Shown here in pieces: positions 58,065-64,000 of a stretch of DNA of 64,000 bases. The notes below the pieces were generated by a model, which had not been told where the DNA came from, did no database searches, and worked only from the letters and a program-made list of their open reading frames with translations. The stretch is from Gordionus sp. m RMFG-2023 (lineage: Eukaryota; Nematomorpha; Gordioida; Chordodea; Parachordodidae). The translations under genes and the position numbers were made by a program. Numbering within the stretch: position 1 is the first letter of the stretch; each line of letters starts with the position of its first letter. The stretch is from NCBI RefSeq assembly GCF_954871325.1, contig NC_088779.1, positions 5,582,846 through 5,646,845 of the forward strand, given 5' to 3'.

Positions 58065-58879
58065 CGAAGTTGTTAAATATACTTTTAATAAGAATCTAGA
58101 TACATATACATCGTCGAAAAATGGATCTATATACAGATACATAATCGAAAAACGATCTAGATACAGAAACAATTTTTAAAATGCTCGAAAAGAAACTCAT
58201 ATTATGAGAGCACAAAATACCTAAACAACATTTTTATATTTTGTTCTCATTCAATTCGATAATCATATAAAAAAATAATAAAAAAATGTCAACACCCTTA
58301 TTTTTATCGTTCTTTCGAGCAAATTCTCATTAAAACGATTTAAAAAAATTTTTATATTAAACTTTTAATTTATCATTAAATAACGGAATATCTATAAAAT
58401 TATTTTAAAAATTTCTAAATAAATTTAGCTTGCTTAAAATAATCTTGTGCATCAATTGCATTGTTTTTAATAATTAATGAGCTTCATGGTTAAGCAAGGA
58501 TTTATATATTCATTTACATTATAAAAATATCCTTCACAACTTGAACTGATATCTATAGTTTTAATGGTAAAAAAATAATATATAAGTGAATATTTATTTT
58601 TTTCACATATAAGTTTTAATATTATGTTTTTTTTAAGATAAATATTTATTTAAATTATATGCTTAAATGAGATATGAATTTTGCATTCAAATATTTTTAT
58701 TTTTTAGATAAAAAGTGCTAAATAAAAGTATATCAAAATGTATCTGAAAATTATCTGGAAAGTATCTAAAAACAGATACAGATACCTTTACAATAGTATT
58801 TAGATACCGATACATTTATAAAAGTGTATCTAGATACAGGTATGACATTGCTTGTATCTAGATACTTTAAATAACTCTG
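58065..58879. mobile_element. hAT-like MITE with GTATCTAGATAC palindromes
   Basis: Left end cgaagttgttaaatatac... then atctagatac. Right end, in reverse complement, cagagttatttaaagtatct then agatac. The right 150 bp is full of gatacagatacc- and gtatctagatac-type short palindromes. About 815 bp, no coding capacity, target duplication not clear. Confidence 0.55.
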
Positions 58880-59638
58880 AAAATAGGCATATTTTAATGA
58901 CTGAGCGAAGTAATGAAACGAGTTACATCACTATGATGAAATTTGAAAATCATATGTTACGATTCGCTATAGACGAGGCCGTATGATGCATTTTAAAAAT
59001 TACACGTCGTTTCAGGAAGTTAAGTCACGATCTCTTATAACTTTTCACAGAGTAAATTCTAAGTGACTAATTTCACCCATGACTTATCTACTGATAGCTA
59101 TTATATTAAACTATCTTGAATCCTAAATGGTTAATAAAACATAATTAGATGCTAGATAAAAAGTTATCCCTTATATAAGCCATCTTGAAGGCTTAAACAT
59201 GATTGTATAATTCTATTTACTTCCTTGATAAAGAAAGCTCATATTATATTCTGCAAATAAAAATATAATTTTGCCTGCATAGACGTTTCTTACATATTAA
59301 GATGTTACAACTCCAGACCCTATTTGGGAGTTTTAGCCAATAAGGATCTAAATTTAAAATCATTGGAAGAAGTATAAAATCAATTTTAAAATAATAGCAA
59401 ATATATAATACTAATTCCTAACCTGAACTTAACTAGATTTAAAAAGTGTGGTAAATTTTTAATATAGCAAATCATTTTGTAATTTTATTCATTTAAAATA
59501 AACATGAAATCATTTAATATGACAATAATTCAAGATGTAACGTGCAATACGTTATGCTACGCAAATTTAAATATCCAATAATAATAATAATACCATGAAA
59601 AGATAATTCATTAGAAATTTTTTTTTTGTTTTAAAATA
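58880..59638. other. 5' flank of the 428-codon gene
   Basis: About 58900-59060 is somewhat GC-richer (gcgaagtaatgaaacgagtt), the rest is AT-rich. No TATA box or upstream exon can be pointed to with confidence. (AAT)n at about 59578-59590. Confidence 0.4.
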
Positions 59639-60925
59639 ATGTGGAAAAATAGGTCAACTCCCATTAATATGTACGTCGATAACATAGGCGTAATCCATAT
59701 ATCATTGGAAAAAGGTGTAGAGATAAGACTCAGTTCCAATAAAAACCTTGTTCTGATTAATTACATTGATAATAACATATTGACTAAGCCTCAAGATACC
59801 AACCAACCTGCCAACGAGATGGTGACAACCCTAGAAGATGACAATACAAGAATAACTAATTTTGATATCAAAAGCAAATGTCCATATCTAGCATCTACCT
59901 CGCTATCCTCATCGATACCATTACCCACGATGAGTAGACCACCTCCTCAAATGCCGCAATTACACCAATCGTACCAACAAAGACAGATGTATTGTATAGT
60001 TAGTTGCGATAAGCGAGGTAGTAAAACTGCGATCGATCACCCTGGAGCTCGGATGAGACATAAACTGACGCGAGTCGAAGCCAGCCTGACGGGTCAGAGA
60101 CGGGTTAGATTTGACTCTGAGGGAATAAAATTTTGTCGGACTTTTTCTAAAGTGCTTAAAGACTCACGTGGAACGGTAGTCGGGTTAGGAAGCCCTCAGA
60201 CTACTATAGGCTATTCCCTCGATTCCAAAGGTTTGGGTATGGTACTAGAAGATTTTCCACCGATGGCGTCACCGCCTCAAACGACTTTTTCATCTACCTC
60301 GATCTTGTACAATAATATAGATCAAGAGCTAGAACCCGAAAAGTATTCATCACAAGATGACACTACTAGCAACGCATTACCTTGTATGAGTACTCAAAAG
60401 ACAAAAGATCTCAGCAATCAAGCACCTTGTATCGAGAGCGAGATTTTGAACATTGTAGGTAAAGGTGATAACGACGAGATTTCGGATATCACTTCTGTTC
60501 CATTCAGGGAAAAAACATTTAATTATAATCCCCTGGGGGACAGGCTAAACGATTCTTTTAACGACCGTATCCTAAATAAGTTGCGCAAATCTTACGATCT
60601 CGTCAACAGGGCCAAATTTTGCTCGGACGATGACTTAAAGGTGCAGTATATACTGATCGACGGGTTCAAGATAACGCAAGATACCATGTCCGGTGAGGTG
60701 GAGATCAAAGACAACGTTAAGAGGATATGCTTAATACCATTTCTCAATAAAATATGGTTGGAAACTCCGTATATCAAAGCGTCAGTCGAATCTAACGGTA
60801 TCGTGTCAATAAAAAGAGGCGAAAGGAAATTAGATGCCAGTTCATTTAGATTGACGGTTAACAATCAAAAATTCGCCTCAGGGTTTTCTATGGAAGGAAA
60901 TTTATTCGTTAAAAAACTTCGTTAA
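59639..60925 (+). CDS. uncharacterised 428-residue protein
   Basis: A single uninterrupted frame of 428 codons with about 44% GC in an 80% AT context, so almost certainly a host gene. The ATG at 59639 is the first usable start because TAG at 59612-59614 closes the frame upstream, unless an upstream exon is spliced in. The N-terminal 45 residues (MYVDNIGVIHISLEKGVEI) look like a beta-rich repeat. Residues about 95-115 are proline/glutamine-rich (RPPPQMPQLHQSYQQRQ). Residues about 125-205 form a second conserved-looking block with VRFDSEGIKFCRTFSKVLKD and GLGMVLEDFPPM. A serine/threonine-rich acidic linker follows. The last 130 residues contain LIDGFKITQDTMSG and WLETPYIKASVESNGIVSIK, again beta-like. 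There is no signal peptide, membrane helix or enzyme motif. I do not recognise the family. The layout of short beta-repeat domains joined by disordered linkers suggests a scaffold or cytoskeletal/centrosomal type protein, but that is a guess. AATAAA at 61017-61022 may be its poly(A) signal. Confidence 0.9.
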   Translation: MWKNRSTPINMYVDNIGVIHISLEKGVEIRLSSNKNLVLINYIDNNILTKPQDTNQPANEMVTTLEDDNTRITNFDIKSKCPYLASTSLSSSIPLPTMSRPPPQMPQLHQSYQQRQMYCIVSCDKRGSKTAIDHPGARMRHKLTRVEASLTGQRRVRFDSEGIKFCRTFSKVLKDSRGTVVGLGSPQTTIGYSLDSKGLGMVLEDFPPMASPPQTTFSSTSILYNNIDQELEPEKYSSQDDTTSNALPCMSTQKTKDLSNQAPCIESEILNIVGKGDNDEISDITSVPFREKTFNYNPLGDRLNDSFNDRILNKLRKSYDLVNRAKFCSDDDLKVQYILIDGFKITQDTMSGEVEIKDNVKRICLIPFLNKIWLETPYIKASVESNGIVSIKRGERKLDASSFRLTVNNQKFASGFSMEGNLFVKKLR

Positions 60926-63387
60926 ATTGCAATATTTTTATTTTACTGAATTTATTATTCAAAAAAAATTCCCTTTCTTCTATTAGTTGTATAATGATAT
61001 CTTTTTTTATTTAAAAAATAAATATTTATTTTTTATATTAACTCACCTTATATGTATATATTCAAGTAAATTAATAATGTGTTATAAATAAATAATTACA
61101 TTATTTCGATTTTTTGGCTATTTTTTTTTAGAAAAAATTGGCTGCCAACAATTTTTAAATTTAGACGTTGTTTAAACTAAACGCGAGATACCGCAATCTC
61201 GCTCAAGCGATGCGTAAATTCATTGCTAAAACGATAGAATATCGCTATAAATTAACATTATTTATTTACAAAAAATTCGACGTGAAACAACATTGCCATA
61301 TATTAAGCATTATAAACGAGGCCTTGACGTATATATAAAATACGTAGAACTATATCTAGCATTCTCTACGCGGGGTTACGCCTCATTGAAATTTTGGTGG
61401 GCAACTTAATTGTCCAACTAATGATACTATATTATTTACCTAGACTAAGACTATTCATTCATGACGCGTCTTTGAATACTAATCAGCTAGCAACACGCCA
61501 TTTTAATTTCCCAAATAAGAATTTTTGTAATAAATAATTGTAAATAGCTTGTTTTTTTAAAAAAAAAAGTTTTCATAAAATTTGAATGTAAATTATTTAT
61601 ATGGGGGAAAAATGGCGTTTTAACTTATATAAACAATATTCATTTTTTAATTAAATCATTTTATATTTTAGTCATCAGGACGGTCTCAGAGTCATTAAAT
61701 TATGAGGATTTAGAGGGTTCTGGCGCTATGGCGCTTGCTCTAAATGTGGTCTAACATTACATCTTTTTTGAATATTCCACGAGACAAATATTTTTGTTTT
61801 CACAAATATTTAAAAAATAATTAACCAAAAATCATAATCACAGATTTTTGAAACTTTTTAAAATTTATACGTGTTTTTATTTTTTGATTTAAATTTTAAA
61901 AAACGCATATTTACTCATTTTTAGTTATCAACGTGAGTTGTTTTTTTTTCATTTCTATAATCATTTTATTATATATAAAATATTATAAAATTATAATGAA
62001 CAAATACAAAAATACGTTTATATTTGAAACTTTGGCATAATTTGTGCAAATTCTTAGTGTCGTTTTTCCTAAATTTTTAAAGTGAGCTCGGATTCATTTT
62101 TTATGATATAAAAGAGGAGCAAAATTTCTTGACAATACATTTGGAAAAAAAGGAGATTATAAAATAAATATTTATCTTACAAATTATCATTTGAAAATTT
62201 GCAAGGTAGCATTTCAAAATCGAATTTTATAATAAGTTTAGAAAATGTCAGAAAGTAAGACTCGTAGAAATAATATAAATAACCCGTATGTTCCTCGAGC
62301 TCTGAGGAATAAAGTTTAAGATTTATTAGGATTCGAATGTGTAAAGGGGAAGAATGTATAAAAGGATATTTTTCTGCTTTAAATATTACACTGTCCAATT
62401 ATGGTGTTCATGTGCATTTTAGCCATTATTCCAAAAAAATAAAATAAACAACAATAGTTACATTGTGGAGTTAAGTGAGTATTATGATTCTAATGAAAAA
62501 AATAAATAATATTATCAATAATATGAATACATTTATTAAAATATATAATAAATACAAAAAAATATATATAAATATATATACAAATTTTAAGATAGAACTT
62601 TAATTTTTATCTATTTAAAAAAAGAAAATAAATAATTTTACCGGGGTCATTTTTTTTTCAATATAAAAATAAATAAATTAAAGTGAGATATAGATTAATG
62701 ATTATAGAAAAATTAAATTTAAAAATTTAGAAATAAAAGTGTTTTTGGTTATTTAGCAATGGCATGTATTATTATAAGAGTACGCAAAAAAAGGGGGAGT
62801 AAAGATATAAGCTATCCACCCCCCCCCCCCATACATAGAAAAAAAATCGTAATGGCATCATATTATATCGAATTAAATGATGGATCGGATAGACTACGAG
62901 TAAATTATTCAAAAAAAAGAGAATGGAAACTTTTGCTAAAGGGTTCAGATTTTATGGAAAGAAACAAAAAGTGAAATACAAATTTCCTTGGCACGAATGG
63001 GAAAATACTAACTTATGAATACAACATATAAAACATTTTTTATAAACACCCTCCCAACCTTTCCAAAAATAATATACTGTGATTTTGTTTTGTTTAACTT
63101 CCGTATTTTGCTTATAATTTTGAAAAGTAAACTATCAAAAAAAATCAAACGACAGGTGGTATTATTTTATATTAACAATTAATTTTTTTTTATCCAAATT
63201 AATTCGCAAGTCAAAACTAAGATATGACAAAAAATATTTACACTAAAAAAAGGATGAATATCAAATATTTTAATTTTTTTTATAAATGTGCTGTGCGATT
63301 GGTGATTCTATTTACTTTAATATGTTTTTTTACTCTTCAAATACGACATATAAATTATATAGTATTATATTATTTATTTATTTTTTA
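60926..63387. other. spacer between convergent genes
   Basis: 61140-61420 is moderately GC-rich (aacgcgagataccgcaatctc; ctctacgcggggttacgcctc) without an open frame, and 61680-61760 similarly (ggttctggcgctatggcgct). 62819-62830 is a run of 12 C; the plus frame 62759-62974 (71 codons) runs through it as PPPPP and has no other support. No repeat copy from the left half of the window is seen here. Confidence 0.45.
61017..61022 (+). terminator. possible poly(A) signal
   Basis: AATAAA 92 bp after the stop codon of the 428-codon gene. In such AT-rich sequence the hexamer is common, so this is only the nearest candidate. Confidence 0.35.
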
Positions 63388-63780
63388 TCATTTGGTGTAA
63401 TATATCTTGTAATAAAGCGCTTTTGAACGCCAAAGCGAGTAAGAATTGTCGAATTTTAGCAAGTAAACACCGGAACCCGGGTAAGGATGGCTGCCAGCGT
63501 AGATTTGAAGGTGACTGTCCCGTCTTTCCAGCGGGATTATCTCATCTATAAAGGCTTTAGGCCTTTCGTCACCTGCGCCTTCCCTGATGTCAGCCGGGGA
63601 GCTTTCGTGGGAATGGCGCGTTTCTTCCTGCCCGTTTTCCAAAGACGATGATGTCGTTTGTTGTAAAGAGGTGTGAGGTGTCTCGGAGGGCAATGACGAA
63701 ATTCTAGATTGAGAGGACGGATTTGGGTTGCCAGTCTCTAGGTCCGTCTTCAGAGAAGAACCTTCGTGTTTTTTTAACAT
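63388..63780 (-). CDS. ACBD3: ACBD3/GCP60-like, last coding exon (GOLD domain end)
   Basis: The C-terminal 55 residues, [20 protein letters not shown] and [17 protein letters not shown] with the end [10 protein letters not shown], match what I recall of the end of animal ACBD3 (GCP60, the Golgi acyl-CoA-binding-domain protein that binds giantin and recruits PI4KB). In ACBD3 the GOLD domain is split by an acidic disordered insert. Here the exon starts in such an insert (serine-, glutamate- and proline-rich) and supplies the last strands of the domain. The frame is closed by TAA 12 bp upstream of the ATG at 63778-63780, but half of the GOLD domain and the acyl-CoA-binding domain are missing, so this is better read as a terminal exon with its acceptor near 63735-63765 (a ttcttctctgaag tract is available) and the rest of the gene beyond the window. 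GC about 48%. It is convergent with the 428-codon gene. Confidence 0.85.
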   Translation of the reverse strand: MLKKHEGSSLKTDLETGNPNPSSQSRISSLPSETPHTSLQQTTSSSLENGQEETRHSHESSPADIREGAGDERPKAFIDEIIPLERRDSHLQIYAGSHPYPGSGVYLLKFDNSYSLWRSKALYYKIYYTK

Positions 63781-63810
63781 AAATTTATTTTAAAAAATAA
63801 AATAGTTTAT

Positions 63811-63981
63811 TTATCGAGATATATATATAACCAAGTAAGGAAAATAAAATAAAATATATGATTTCGCAAAAGATGTTTGGCTGAGCACTAAAATCACTTT
63901 TTCCAAGCTTGAGAGGATTTTGTCCCCGCCGATCTCTATCATAAATATTATGTATTCATGGATCATGTCAAAAGCATTCAA
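63811..63981 (-). other. open stretch at the window edge, possible exon
   Basis: A 56-codon open minus frame (NAFDMIHEYIIFMIEIGGDK, then ILSSLEKVILVLSQTSFAK) with GC higher than the flanks in its first 100 bp. It lies upstream of the ACBD3-like exon on the same strand, but I cannot match it to the expected first half of a GOLD domain. It could be an exon, a transposon piece or chance. Confidence 0.22.
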
Positions 63982-64000
63982 TCATATACACTACCGGCCA

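Noticed and set aside
62759-62974. 71-codon plus frame with PPPPP
   Set aside because: Runs through a 12-C homopolymer; no similarity or supporting context.

Overview
The window is a very AT-rich (roughly 80% A+T by eye) stretch of a eukaryotic nuclear genome. The host is probably an invertebrate animal. The best anchor is the last coding exon of a Golgi ACBD3/GCP60-type gene at the right edge, with its GOLD-domain C-terminus. Transposon types (FLYWCH-MULE, hAT, piggyBac, pogo/Tigger, LINE, Ty3/gypsy) and short GT-AG introns of 42-48 bp fit a metazoan. I cannot name the species. No tRNA, rRNA or CRISPR array was found.

Layout. 1-31 kb is a patchwork of long, diverged repeat copies (units of about 0.65-3 kb, mostly in one orientation), cut by a 3 kb MULE with 0.65-0.72 kb inverted repeats, a 1.25 kb AT satellite, a piggyBac remnant, a reverse-transcriptase remnant and small MITEs. 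31-39 kb holds a second copy of that RT remnant, a Ty3/gypsy fossil with a GC-rich hAT MITE inside it, and a full-length decayed hAT. 39-59 kb is AT-rich sequence with a pogo/Tigger remnant, a LINE tail, another hAT, several MITEs and minisatellites, and two stretches of coding-like sequence I cannot assign. 59.6-64 kb is the only clearly host-genic part: a 428-codon unrecognised gene on + and, tail to tail with it, the ACBD3-like terminal exon on -.

Main observation. Inside the amplified 1-31 kb repeats, on the minus strand, there is a recurring set of tiny exon-like segments (6, 12, 15 or 18 nt) bounded by AG and GT. Thirteen look intact. All have lengths divisible by three, and none has a stop in two of the three frames. 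Three are followed at 64-94 bp by an AG acceptor and a short exon-like segment that reaches a stop codon. Copies differ inside the small segment more than in the adjoining intron-like sequence. This resembles micro-exon gene architecture (schistosome MEGs, aphid bicycle genes). Here it is a proposal from sequence alone: no transcript evidence is available, no initiator exon was found, and duplication alone could have carried splice-like signals between copies.
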